Below the pieces are notes generated by a model. The model worked only from the letters and a program-made list of their open reading frames with translations, was not told the DNA's origin and did not search any database. A stretch of DNA of 64,000 bases from positions 248,001-312,000 of the forward strand of contig NZ_BAABEX010000007.1 of NCBI RefSeq assembly GCF_039540375.1, given 5' to 3'. The translations under genes were made by a program, and so were the position numbers. Below, piece after piece: positions 1-8,234 of the stretch. The stretch is from Acidovorax_G lacteus. Lineage in GTDB: Bacteria > Pseudomonadota > Gammaproteobacteria > Burkholderiales > Burkholderiaceae_C. Numbering within the stretch: position 1 is the stretch's first letter; each line of letters starts with the position of its first letter.

Positions 1-464
1 GCGTCGCTGGAGGCCACGTCGGGCTCCGTCATGGCAAAGGCGGAGCGGATCTTGCCCTCCAGCAGGGGCTTGAGCCAGCGGGCCTTGATCTCGTCGCTGC
101 CGTAGCGGGCGATGGTTTCCATGTTGCCGGTGTCGGGCGCAGAGCAGTTGAACACCTCGCTCGCCCATGGCACGCGCCCCATGATTTCGGCCAGCGGGGC
201 GTATTCCTGGTTGGTCAGGCCCGCGCCTTCGTAGCCCGACACGGCTGCGCTGTCGACTGGCAGAAACAGGTTCCACAGGCCTGCGGCCTGGGCCTTGGGC
301 TTGAGCTTCTCGATGGTCTCCAGCGCGCTCCAGCGCTTGCCGGCGGCCGTGTTGGCTGCCAGTTCGGCTGTGTACTCCGCCTCGGCAGGGTAGATGTGGT
401 CGTCCATGAACTGCAAGAGCTTGGCCTGCAGTTCCTTGGTGCGGGGGGAGTAGTCAAAGTCCAT
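1..464 (-). CDS. Acyl-CoA dehydrogenase, N-terminal part (cut by window start)
   Basis: This is the first ~154 residues of an acyl-CoA dehydrogenase, which oxidises an acyl-CoA to the 2-enoyl-CoA with FAD. It starts MDFDYSPRTKELQ at 464. The family signature around the acyl-CoA/FAD binding region is visible (NCSAPDTGNMETIARYGS, then FAMTEPDVASSDA at the cut edge). The phosphotransferase-fold gene 37 bases upstream on the same strand probably shares its transcript. Acyl-CoA dehydrogenases of this ACAD10/11-like type commonly sit next to such kinases. The catalytic glutamate lies outside the window, so substrate class cannot be judged from this end. Confidence 0.9.
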   Translation of the reverse strand, partial: MDFDYSPRTKELQAKLLQFMDDHIYPAEAEYTAELAANTAAGKRWSALETIEKLKPKAQAAGLWNLFLPVDSAAVSGYEGAGLTNQEYAPLAEIMGRVPWASEVFNCSAPDTGNMETIARYGSDEIKARWLKPLLEGKIRSAFAMTEPDVASSD

Positions 465-501
465 CGTGGTCTCCGGGGAAAAATCAGGGTAGGGCGCGGG
501 C

Positions 502-1587
502 TCAGCCCCGTTGCGCAAACGACCAGGCCAGCTCGGCCATGGGCCGGGCCCCTTCACCCGATGCCTTGGCCTGGGCGCTGGAGGCGGTGCCCGCCTCCAC
601 GCGCTTGGCGATGCCTTGCAGAATGGCTGCAATGCGGAACAGGTTGTAGGCCATGTAGAAGTTCCAGTCGGCGCGCAGGCTCTCGGGCGTGGCCAGACCC
701 GTGCGCTCGCAGTAGCGCTCGATGTACGCGTCTTCGCTCGGAATGCCCAGCGCGGCCAAGTCCAGCCCGCCGATGCCGCGGAACATGCCGGCCGGGATGT
801 GCCAGGACATGCAGTGGTAGCTGAAGTCCGCGAGCGGATGGCCGAGCGTGGACAGTTCCCAGTCGAGCACGGCAATCACACGCGGCTCGGTCGGGTGGAA
901 CATCAGGTTGTCGAGCCGGTAGTCGCCATGCACGATGGAGATCTTGCTCTCGTCGCGCGCGCTGGCCGGCATGTGCGCGGGCAGCCATTCGATGAGCCGG
1001 TCCATCGCGTCGATGGGCTGGGTGATCGAGGCTTGGTACTGCTTGCTCCAGCGGCCGATCTGCCGCTCGAAATAGTTGCCCGGCTTGCCGTAGCTGGCCA
1101 GGCCACGCTCGCCAAAGCGCACCGTGTGCAGCGCAGCAATCACGCGGTTCATCTCGTCGTAGATGGCGCCGCGCTGAGCGGGCGTCATGCCGGGCAGGCT
1201 CTGGTCCCAGAGCACGCGGCCTTCCATGCACTCCATCACATAGAAAGCGCGGCCGATCACGCTTTCGTCTTCGCACAGCACTTCCATGCGCGGCACCGGC
1301 ACGTCGGTGCCATACAGGCCGCGCATCACGGCAAATTCGCGCTCGATGGCGTGGGCCGAGGGCAGCAGCTTGGCCACCGGGCCCGGCTTGGCGCGCATCA
1401 CGTAGTGGCGCTTGGGCGTGATGAGCTTGTAGGTCGGGTTGGACTGGCCGCCCTTGAACATCTCCACCGACAGCGGACCTTCAAAGTCCGGCAGGTGCGA
1501 TGTCAGCCAAGCGGTTAGGGCGGGCACGTCGAACGCATGCTGCTCGCTCACCGGGCGGGTGCCCACGAAATGGTCGAATTGGCTCAT
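502..1587 (-). CDS. Phosphotransferase-family protein (APH/ACAD10-like kinase)
   Basis: This 361-residue protein has the aminoglycoside phosphotransferase/choline kinase fold. The catalytic loop HGDYRLDN is at about residues 220-227 and the metal-binding segment LDWELSTLGHPLAD at about 241-254. It is not an antibiotic-resistance enzyme by context: it lies just upstream of, and in the same direction as, an acyl-CoA dehydrogenase. That pairing mirrors the fused kinase-dehydrogenase of mammalian ACAD10/11 and the LvaA/LvaC pair of Pseudomonas levulinate catabolism, where the kinase phosphorylates the 4-hydroxy group of a 4-hydroxyacyl-CoA. The substrate here is inference; the fold is secure. The ATG at 1587 (MSQFDHFVG) gives the usual family length. 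Confidence 0.87.
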   Translation of the reverse strand: MSQFDHFVGTRPVSEQHAFDVPALTAWLTSHLPDFEGPLSVEMFKGGQSNPTYKLITPKRHYVMRAKPGPVAKLLPSAHAIEREFAVMRGLYGTDVPVPRMEVLCEDESVIGRAFYVMECMEGRVLWDQSLPGMTPAQRGAIYDEMNRVIAALHTVRFGERGLASYGKPGNYFERQIGRWSKQYQASITQPIDAMDRLIEWLPAHMPASARDESKISIVHGDYRLDNLMFHPTEPRVIAVLDWELSTLGHPLADFSYHCMSWHIPAGMFRGIGGLDLAALGIPSEDAYIERYCERTGLATPESLRADWNFYMAYNLFRIAAILQGIAKRVEAGTASSAQAKASGEGARPMAELAWSFAQRG

Positions 1588-1632
1588 GGAAGGCTGTTGG
1601 CAATAAGAAGGGCGGGGCTCAGTGGCTGGGCG

Positions 1633-2352
1633 TTACAGATCGGCCTCGGCAATGCGCATCAGGGCCGCGCGGTCGCGCACCACCAGGCCGCCCGGCTCGA
1701 TGCGGATGGCTTCTTCGCGCTCCATGGCCTTGAGTTCCTGGTTCACCCGCTGGCGCGAAGCACCGAGCAGCTGAGCCAGTTCTTCCTGCGCCAGTTGCAG
1801 GCCGATGCGCATCTCGCTGCCATCCGACAGGCTGGGGATGCCGTAGCTGCGCACCAGGTGCACGAGCTGCTTGGCTAGCCGCGCACGCAGGGGCAGGGTG
1901 TTGAGGTCTTCCACCAAACCGTAGAGCTGGCGAATGCGCCGTGCGTGCAGGCGCAGCATGGCTTCGTAGAACTCGACATGCGTGGCCAGGATCTTCTTGA
2001 AGTCGGGCTTGGCCACGCACAGGATGGTGGTCTCGCCGTGCGCATACGCATCGTGCGTGCGCCGGTCGCCGTCGAAGATCGCCACGTCGCCAAACCAGAT
2101 GCCAGGCTCCACATAGGTGAGCGTGATCTGCTTGCCCGAAATCGACGTCGAACTCACGCGCACCGCGCCCTTGGCGCACGCAATCCACTCCTCCGGCGGG
2201 TCGCCGCGGGCACAGATCAGGGTGCCGTCTTTGAAGCGTTTGACGTAGGCGCATCGGAGGATGTCGTGCCGCAGCGATGGGGATAAGGATGCAAACCAGC
2301 GACCGGAATTGATCGCCTCTCGTTCTTCGATGGTAAGAATGGGGTCGTCCAT
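1633..2352 (-). CDS. Crp/Fnr-family transcriptional regulator
   Basis: This is a 239-residue regulator with an N-terminal cyclic-nucleotide-binding-like beta barrel (about residues 20-135, including GDPPEEWIACAKGAVRVSS and YVEPGIWFGDVAIFDG) and a C-terminal winged helix of the Crp type (about 150-225). The recognition helix region reads QEELAQLLGASRQRVNQELK. There is no N-terminal cysteine cluster like that of Fnr, so it is not an oxygen sensor of that kind. The ligand is unknown. It sits 45 bases upstream of the phosphotransferase gene on the same strand and may control, or be co-transcribed with, the kinase/dehydrogenase pair. Confidence 0.88.
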   Translation of the reverse strand: MDDPILTIEEREAINSGRWFASLSPSLRHDILRCAYVKRFKDGTLICARGDPPEEWIACAKGAVRVSSTSISGKQITLTYVEPGIWFGDVAIFDGDRRTHDAYAHGETTILCVAKPDFKKILATHVEFYEAMLRLHARRIRQLYGLVEDLNTLPLRARLAKQLVHLVRSYGIPSLSDGSEMRIGLQLAQEELAQLLGASRQRVNQELKAMEREEAIRIEPGGLVVRDRAALMRIAEADL

Positions 2353-2580
2353 GGTCTGTCTTTTGAGTGACTGGGAACGCGTTCATTGTCGCGTGAGGGA
2401 CCAGCGCTCGAAGGCAGGGTTGTCACGTGCGTGTCTGCCGGGCCTGCGCATTGCGCGCGGCCTGCCGCAGCCGCGTGCGACGGCGGCGGTGAAAGGCCCG
2501 TGCAACCGGGCTGCGCACGCGTCGTGCGGCCAGTGCTCAGGCGGTGCGCAGGCCTGGCCGGGTGAGGAGGCGGTGGGGGC

Positions 2581-3360
2581 TCAGCGATAGCGCGGTGCGC
2601 GCTTTTCCAGAAAGGCGGCGATGCCTTCGCCAGCGTTGGCGTGGTGCAGGTTGCGCACGAAATGATCGCGCTCCAGCGCGAGGTGTGCCGTGAGCGACTG
2701 GCCCGGTGCTTCGTTGACCAGTTCCTTGATGCTCGCCAGCGCGTTGGGCGCGCGCTGGTTGAGTGAGTCGGCCAATGCCAGCGCCGCCGCCAGCGCCTGG
2801 CCGTGCGCTGCCAGGCTGTGCAGCAGGCCCAGCGCGTGCAGGCGATCGGCGGGCACGCGTTCGCCGGTCATCATCCACTGCAATGCCAGCGAGCGGGGCA
2901 GGGCACGCACCAGGCTCCAGCTGCCGCCGCCGTCGGGCGAGAGCGCGATGTTGCTGTACGACATTACGAAGAACGCGTCGTGCGCCGCCACGGCCATGTC
3001 GCAGGCCAGCGCCAGCGAAAAGCCCGCGCCGGCGGCCGCGCCCTCCACGGCGGCGATCACCGGCTTCGGAAAGGTGCGGATGGCCTCGATCCAGTTGTGC
3101 AGCCCCTCAATGCCTTGCGCCTGCTCGGCCGGGTCGGCATGCCGCATGGCCTGCAGGCGCTGCAGGTTGCCGCCCGCCGAAAAGGTCTCGCCCGCACCGG
3201 TGATGACCACGCTGCGCACATCCGGATTGCGTTCGGCCACGCCCAGGGCTTCGATGCCGGCCGCGTACATCGCGGGCTCGATGGCGTTGCGGCGCTCAGG
3301 GTTGTGCAGCGTGAGGACCAGGGTCTGGCCCTGGCTGGCGCTTTGCAGTTCGGCGGGCAT
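2581..3360 (-). CDS. Enoyl-CoA hydratase/isomerase family protein, PaaG-like (oxepin-CoA hydrolase alternative-type family)
   Basis: This 259-residue crotonase-fold protein has an oxyanion-hole region at about residues 60-66 (FSAGGNL) and 104-118 (AVEGAAAGAGFSLAL). Neither classical hydratase glutamate is present: the position usually read as PE is SYS (residues 134-136), and the second is glutamine in LALQWMMTG. Asp143 in SPDGGGSW lies where PaaG-type isomerases carry their catalytic aspartate. I believe this family is catalogued as 'oxepin-CoA hydrolase, alternative type', but that is from memory. It is 7 bases downstream of paaH, which fits the lower phenylacetate/aromatic acyl-CoA pathway. 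An isomerase role is more likely than simple hydration. Confidence 0.85.
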   Translation of the reverse strand: MPAELQSASQGQTLVLTLHNPERRNAIEPAMYAAGIEALGVAERNPDVRSVVITGAGETFSAGGNLQRLQAMRHADPAEQAQGIEGLHNWIEAIRTFPKPVIAAVEGAAAGAGFSLALACDMAVAAHDAFFVMSYSNIALSPDGGGSWSLVRALPRSLALQWMMTGERVPADRLHALGLLHSLAAHGQALAAALALADSLNQRAPNALASIKELVNEAPGQSLTAHLALERDHFVRNLHHANAGEGIAAFLEKRAPRYR

Positions 3361-3367
3361 GGAGGCC

Positions 3368-4891
3368 TCAGCTTTCTTCGACGTGGGTCAGGCTCAGGCC
3401 CAGTGCGCCACGGCGGCGCAGCCAGGGGCTGGGGCGGTAGCGCGTATCGCCGTAGACCGTCTGCATGTTGAACAGCACTTCCAGGATGGTGGCGGGTCCC
3501 CAGCGGTCGCCCATGGCCAGCGGGCCCAACGGGTAGCCCAGGCCCAGCGTGACTGCGGTTTCCAGGTCTTTGGGGGTGCAAATGCGCTGCTGGCAGATGT
3601 CGCTGGCGATGTTGACGATATGGGCCACCACGCGCTGCGTGACAAAGCCACCGCTGTCACGGATCACGCTCACGGCCTTTCCGTCGCGTGCAAACAGCGC
3701 GTGCGCGGCGTCGCGGATGTCGCGTCGCGTGGCCGGGTTGGTCGCCAGCACGCGGCGGCGTGTGGCGGCGTCTTCCACCAGCATGTCGATGCCCACCGTG
3801 CGGGTGGAGTCCAGGCGCTCCACCGCCGCCACTGTGGTCACGTCAAAGCCCAGCGGTGCGACCAGGATGATGGCCTGCGCAGACGGGGAGGCCGCAGTCT
3901 CGATGCGTGCGCCCAGGTCCTTGAGCAATTGGTACAGCTCGGCCCGGCGCGCCGCGCGGGGCGACACCCATACCGGCGGCATTTCATCCACCGTGGGCAC
4001 GGGGGGCTCTTGGGGTACGGCCGCTGTACCGTCTTCATAGCGGTAAAAACCTTCCCCCGTCTTGCGACCCAGCAGGCCGCCCGCAAGGCGCTGCGCGGTG
4101 ATCACGCTGGGGCGAAACCTTGGCTCTTCGTAGTACTGGTGGTAGATCGACTCCATCACCGGATGCGACACATCGAGTGCGGTGAGGTCCATCAACTCGA
4201 AGGGACCCAGCTTGAAGCCCGCCTGGTCGCGCAGGATGCGGTCGATGGTGGCCACGTCGGCCACCCCTTCCGACAGGATGCGCAGCGCCTCGGTGCCGAA
4301 CCCCCGGCCCGCATGGTTGACGATGAAGCCGGGGGTGTCCTGCGCGGTGACGGGCGCGTGGCCGAACTGGCGTGCGTACTCTGTCAGCGCGGCCACCGTG
4401 CCGGGTGCCGTGCGCACGCCAGGCACCACTTCGACGACCTTCATCAACGGTACGGGGTTGAAGAAGTGAAAGCCGGCGAGTCGGCCTGGGTGCTGCAAGC
4501 CAGCCGCAATTGCCGTGACAGACAGCGATGAGGTGTTGGTGGCCAGCACGCTCTGCTCGGGCACCAGCGTTTCGAGGGCTGCGAACAGCTCCCGTTTGGC
4601 CTCCAGCCGCTCGACAATGGCCTCGACCACGAGGCTGCAGGGCGCGAGGTCGGTCAGGGTGTTGGCCACCTGCAACTGCTCGGCCCACGATCTGGCCTGC
4701 TCGGCGGTGATGCGCCCTTTGTCCGCCAGCTTGTTCCATTGCTGGAGCACGGAGTCCCGCGCCTGGGCTGCGGCGACTGGTTGTGCATCGAGCAACAGCA
4801 CCCGACTGCCGGCTTGCGCCGCCATCTGGGCGATGCCGCGTCCCATGGCGCCGCATCCCACGACACCGACCACTGGAAACTGAATTTTCAT
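3368..4891 (-). CDS. paaH: 3-hydroxyacyl-CoA dehydrogenase PaaH
   Basis: This 507-residue enzyme oxidises 3-hydroxyacyl-CoA (3-hydroxyadipyl-CoA in phenylacetate catabolism) with NAD+. The Rossmann motif GCGAMGRG is at about residues 12-19. The catalytic region GFHFFNPVPLMKVVEVV and the C-terminal 3HCDH domain (QDTPGFIVNHAGRGFGTEAL) are present, followed by a second C-terminal copy of that domain as in PaaH/PaaC. I chose the ATG at 4891 (MKIQFPVVG) because it puts the Rossmann motif at the usual distance; a longer start at 4924 would add 11 unlikely residues. The crotonase gene follows 7 bases downstream. The divergent fimV-like gene starts 66 bases away. Confidence 0.9.
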   Translation of the reverse strand: MKIQFPVVGVVGCGAMGRGIAQMAAQAGSRVLLLDAQPVAAAQARDSVLQQWNKLADKGRITAEQARSWAEQLQVANTLTDLAPCSLVVEAIVERLEAKRELFAALETLVPEQSVLATNTSSLSVTAIAAGLQHPGRLAGFHFFNPVPLMKVVEVVPGVRTAPGTVAALTEYARQFGHAPVTAQDTPGFIVNHAGRGFGTEALRILSEGVADVATIDRILRDQAGFKLGPFELMDLTALDVSHPVMESIYHQYYEEPRFRPSVITAQRLAGGLLGRKTGEGFYRYEDGTAAVPQEPPVPTVDEMPPVWVSPRAARRAELYQLLKDLGARIETAASPSAQAIILVAPLGFDVTTVAAVERLDSTRTVGIDMLVEDAATRRRVLATNPATRRDIRDAAHALFARDGKAVSVIRDSGGFVTQRVVAHIVNIASDICQQRICTPKDLETAVTLGLGYPLGPLAMGDRWGPATILEVLFNMQTVYGDTRYRPSPWLRRRGALGLSLTHVEES

Positions 4892-4957
4892 AGCGCGATT
4901 ATGGCGGTGGCACTGGCCGCGCACTTATGTGCAAGAATGCCAATCAGCTCAATTGAA

Positions 4958-7222
4958 ATGATTGTGAAAATCCGTAACACCCTTTTCGGGGCCAGTTTAT
5001 GGGCGGTGGCACTGGGTGCCTCGGCCCTCTCGCTGGGGGCAGGTCGGGGCTCGGTGGTCCTGGGCTCCCCGGTGGATCTGTCCTTCGACGTCGAACCCGA
5101 CCCTGGGGTGGAGCTGGCAGCGTCCTGCATCAGCGCGGCGCTCACGGCGGGCAATACCCCCATCGGCGACGCGCGCGTGCGCGTCGTGCCACTGCCGGAC
5201 GTGCGGGGTCGCAGTCCTGGCGTGCGGGTGCAAGCCTCCATTGCGCTGGACGAGCCGGTGCTGACGGTGGTCCTCTCGGCCGGCTGCTCGGGCCGCGTGT
5301 CGCGCACTTACACCTTCCTGGCCGATTTTCCTGCGGCAGCCCCCACGCGGGTGCCTGTGGACATCGCTCGCCTGCCTGGTGCAACAGCGCTTCCGGGCAG
5401 CGCAGCCGTGGCCGCTCTGGCAGCGCCTGCAATCGCTGAACGCAGTGCTGTGGCCACAGGTCGGCCAGCAGATGCCGCAAGCAAGCCTGTGTCCGGGGTG
5501 ATTGCGCCGCGCGCGGCGGCGTCTGCCCCTGCAGCGGTTCGCAAACCAGCCGCTTCGGCTGCGACCGCTCCCAAGCCAGCGCCGCGGCTCAATCCGAGAG
5601 CGCCAGAGCCTCCCAAGCCTCGCCTCGTGATGGAGCCGCTGGATGTGTGGATCGACACGCCGCTCAGTCTGCGCGCCAGTGGCGAGTTGAACGCCGCGCC
5701 CTCCGACGCCTCTACGCCGGAGCGCGAACGTGCCCAGGCCGCCTGGAAAGCCTTGAACACGCCGCTGGAGGTCCAGATCGATCAGGACCGCCGGGTCGCT
5801 CAGCTGGAGGCGGAGGCGCAGACGCTCAAGAGCCGAATAGCCACGGAGCAGGGGCAGGCCCAGGCCCGACAACAGGAGCTGTCCGCGGCGCTCGAAGAGC
5901 GCTTCCCGGCCGAATGGTTGTACGGCCTTGCAGGGTTGAGCGCGTTGCTGGCGGGCCTGTGTGGGTGGTTGTTTATGCTTCAGCGCAGGCTGGCTCAGGC
6001 GGGCGCCCAGGATGGGTGGACCCAGTCGGTCGCCCGCACCACGATGCAGGGGCCATCGGAGCATGAACTGGAGCTGTCGTCGTCAGTGCCGGCGTCGGTA
6101 CCGGCCTCGGTTGAGCCGTGGAGCAATGCCCACACGCTGCCGGTGCACCCCCCCGTCGCAGAGCCTTCTGTCGCTCAGCCGGTACGGGCTGTGGCGCCGG
6201 AGTCTTCGGCGATGCCTGCACCGTCTGCCACAGAAGCGCCCACGGTCATGCCCGCTATCGAGTCTGCAGTGGCCACCAGGCGCTCGGTTGCCATGGAGCC
6301 TGCGTCGGCAGTGGCGCCCGTGGTGTCCCAGGAGCGGGTTGCGGGCATGCCGTCGGTCATGCATCTGCTCAACGCCGAAGACCTGTTCGACATCCAACAA
6401 CAGGCGGAGTTCTTCATTTCGGTCGGCGAGCACGGTCACGCAGTGGACATCCTCCGGGGGCATATTGACAACCACGGCACTTCGTCGCCGCTGGCGTATC
6501 TTGAACTGCTTGGCCTGTACCACATGCTGGGCCGCGCGGACGACTTCAACGCCCTGCGCGCGGAGTTTTCCGAGCATTTCAATGTGCTCGTGCCGGAGTT
6601 CGCTGCATTCCACCGGCCTGGCAAGGCCCTGGAACAGTATCCGGACGAATTGGCCTCCATTGAGGCGGAGTGGAGCACGGACGCCGTGCTGGACCGTATC
6701 GAAGAGTACGTGTCGCGTACGGTCGGCGGGCGCAACGCCAAACTATTCGACATGGCTGCGTTTGACGATTTGCTGCTGTTGCTGGCCATCGCTCAGACCA
6801 CGCCTGCGTCTTCGCGTGGAGCGCCACCACCCCGGCGCCGTACGACCCCGCAGGCCCAGAGCTTCGAACAGGCGGCTGCCGCGGCAGTGGCAGCGGTAGC
6901 ACCGCTGGACGAAGCGGATTCCATCCAGTTGCCCATGGACTCCTTGAGTGCAGGCATCGATTTTGACTTCTCGGAGGTGTCGCCGCCGGTTGTCGAAAAA
7001 CCCAAAGCAGAGGTTCCGTTGGTCGAGGAGTCGGCGTTTTCGCTGGACCTTGATCTCTCGGATACGGCATCGCCCCTTGGGCTGACGCCGTTGCCGGATC
7101 CGTCTGCTACGGCTGTGCCTCCGGAGCGCGATCAGCCTGTGGGATTCGGCTCCCACAACGACCTGTTGGAGGTTCGGCTTGAACTGGAGCCGCGACCGTC
7201 CGACGCCTCGCGCAAGGGGTGA
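4958..7222 (+). CDS. fimV: FimV/HubP-family membrane protein
   Basis: This protein of about 754 residues has a signal-peptide-like N terminus (MIVKIRNTLFGASLWAVALG), a periplasmic FimV-type domain (SVVLGSPVDLSFDVEPDP), and a long Ala/Pro-rich linker. A predicted coiled coil (about 265-310) precedes one transmembrane segment (about 318-342, WLYGLAGLSALLAGLCGWLF). The acidic, proline-rich cytoplasmic part carries a conserved TPR-like block (about 466-610, LLNAEDLFDIQQQAEFF and AYLELLGLYHML). FimV/HubP proteins are polar landmarks that organise type IV pili and chemotaxis. No LysM motif is evident. Start choice is uncertain: 4937 (MPISSIE) is also in frame and neither has a strong ribosome site. 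Confidence 0.75.
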   Translation: MIVKIRNTLFGASLWAVALGASALSLGAGRGSVVLGSPVDLSFDVEPDPGVELAASCISAALTAGNTPIGDARVRVVPLPDVRGRSPGVRVQASIALDEPVLTVVLSAGCSGRVSRTYTFLADFPAAAPTRVPVDIARLPGATALPGSAAVAALAAPAIAERSAVATGRPADAASKPVSGVIAPRAAASAPAAVRKPAASAATAPKPAPRLNPRAPEPPKPRLVMEPLDVWIDTPLSLRASGELNAAPSDASTPERERAQAAWKALNTPLEVQIDQDRRVAQLEAEAQTLKSRIATEQGQAQARQQELSAALEERFPAEWLYGLAGLSALLAGLCGWLFMLQRRLAQAGAQDGWTQSVARTTMQGPSEHELELSSSVPASVPASVEPWSNAHTLPVHPPVAEPSVAQPVRAVAPESSAMPAPSATEAPTVMPAIESAVATRRSVAMEPASAVAPVVSQERVAGMPSVMHLLNAEDLFDIQQQAEFFISVGEHGHAVDILRGHIDNHGTSSPLAYLELLGLYHMLGRADDFNALRAEFSEHFNVLVPEFAAFHRPGKALEQYPDELASIEAEWSTDAVLDRIEEYVSRTVGGRNAKLFDMAAFDDLLLLLAIAQTTPASSRGAPPPRRRTTPQAQSFEQAAAAAVAAVAPLDEADSIQLPMDSLSAGIDFDFSEVSPPVVEKPKAEVPLVEESAFSLDLDLSDTASPLGLTPLPDPSATAVPPERDQPVGFGSHNDLLEVRLELEPRPSDASRKG

Positions 7223-7279
7223 GGCTATCAAGGCTGCCGTGCTGGCAGTTGGAGCCGGCACAGATCACACTGTGGGAGT

Positions 7280-7305
7280 GTCCGGGCCCTGGCCCTAGCC
7301 CGGAC
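7280..7305. terminator. Hairpin between convergent fimV and thiE
   Basis: A perfect 8-bp inverted repeat (GTCCGGGC at 7280-7287, GCCCGGAC at 7298-7305) with a 10-base loop lies between two convergent genes. There is no T-run on either side, so it is at best a weak or Rho-assisted bidirectional terminator. Confidence 0.45.
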
Positions 7306-7319
7306 CCGCTTGAGAGGGT

Positions 7320-8234
7320 TCAGCGCATGGCGGCCATCAACTCGGCCGCGGCGGCGTCTGGGTTGGCTGCTGCGACAAGCGCGCGGACCACTGCAATCGA
7401 TCCGACGCCAGAGGCCCACACACTGGGAAACGCATCCAGCCCGATGCCCCCGATCGCAACCAGAGGGTAGTGGCGCATTAGCCGCGCGTACGCGTAAAGG
7501 CGCTGGAGACCCTGCGGGGCTGTGGCCATGCGTTTGAGCGTGGTCGGGAACACGGCTCCCAGTGCGATGTAGCTCGGCCCAACTATGTCAGCTCGCACCA
7601 TTTCGGCATAGCCATGGGTGCTCACGCCCAGGCGCAATCCGCTACGTCGGAGGTTCTCCAGCGAGGCAGGCTCCAGCGCGTCGAGATCTTCCTGCCCCAG
7701 ATGGACTCCGTAGGCGCCTGCGTCGATGGCCTCTTGCCAGTGGTCGTTGATGAACAGCAGCGCTCCCGTGCCCGCCACCGCATCGACGGCTGCACGCACC
7801 TCACGCCGAACGGCCGTTGCGTCCGTGGACTTGAACCTCAGCTGCACGGTAGGAACCCCGGCCCTCGCCATGCGCCCAACCCACGCAGCGTCGGGCAGCA
7901 CTGCATACAGACCGAGTGTCTGCGGACAGGCTGGGAATCGGGTTGGCGTATCGCTAGGGCGCATGCCGAAATCGGCGGGCTCATCCGGCCAAGTGGTCTG
8001 TGCTGCGCCTGCGGTGCGCTGGTATCGGCGCTCCCACGCCAGCCCCAGGCACTGGGCATCGGCCGCAATGAAGCCCATCTGGCTGCAGGCATAGGTGGCA
8101 GCGCGTGCCAGTGCCGAGGGCAACGGCGCAAGCTCGGGACAGGGCTGGGGCTCGAATCCTGGAAAGTTCTGTGCATGGACAGCAAGCAACTGCTGCGCAA
8201 TTGCCTGCTCTTCGGTTGTCAGCATTGGGCTCAT
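7320..8234 (-). CDS. thiE: Thiamine phosphate synthase ThiE with N-terminal extension
   Basis: This 304-residue enzyme joins HMP-pyrophosphate to thiazole phosphate to make thiamine phosphate. The ThiE barrel fills about residues 108-304: VQLRFKS, FINDHWQEAIDAGAYGVHLGQED, LGVSTHGYAE, YIALGAVFPTTLK and PLVAIGGIGLD are all recognisable. The first ~105 residues are extra compared with ~210-residue ThiE proteins and contain nothing I recognise. The start is fixed by an ATGA overlap with thiG (ATG at 8232-8234 inside the thiG stop). It is the last gene of the riboswitch-controlled thiOSGE operon. Confidence 0.92.
   Translation of the reverse strand: MSPMLTTEEQAIAQQLLAVHAQNFPGFEPQPCPELAPLPSALARAATYACSQMGFIAADAQCLGLAWERRYQRTAGAAQTTWPDEPADFGMRPSDTPTRFPACPQTLGLYAVLPDAAWVGRMARAGVPTVQLRFKSTDATAVRREVRAAVDAVAGTGALLFINDHWQEAIDAGAYGVHLGQEDLDALEPASLENLRRSGLRLGVSTHGYAEMVRADIVGPSYIALGAVFPTTLKRMATAPQGLQRLYAYARLMRHYPLVAIGGIGLDAFPSVWASGVGSIAVVRALVAAANPDAAAAELMAAMR

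Noticed and set aside
502..1587. Aminoglycoside resistance gene
   Set aside because: The APH fold is shared by many kinases. Context beside an acyl-CoA dehydrogenase and the sequence type argue for the ACAD10/LvaA-like group, not for drug resistance.
2690..4531. 613-codon plus-strand open frame opposite the crotonase and paaH genes
   Set aside because: Shadow of two well-supported minus-strand genes; no motif and no plausible start context.
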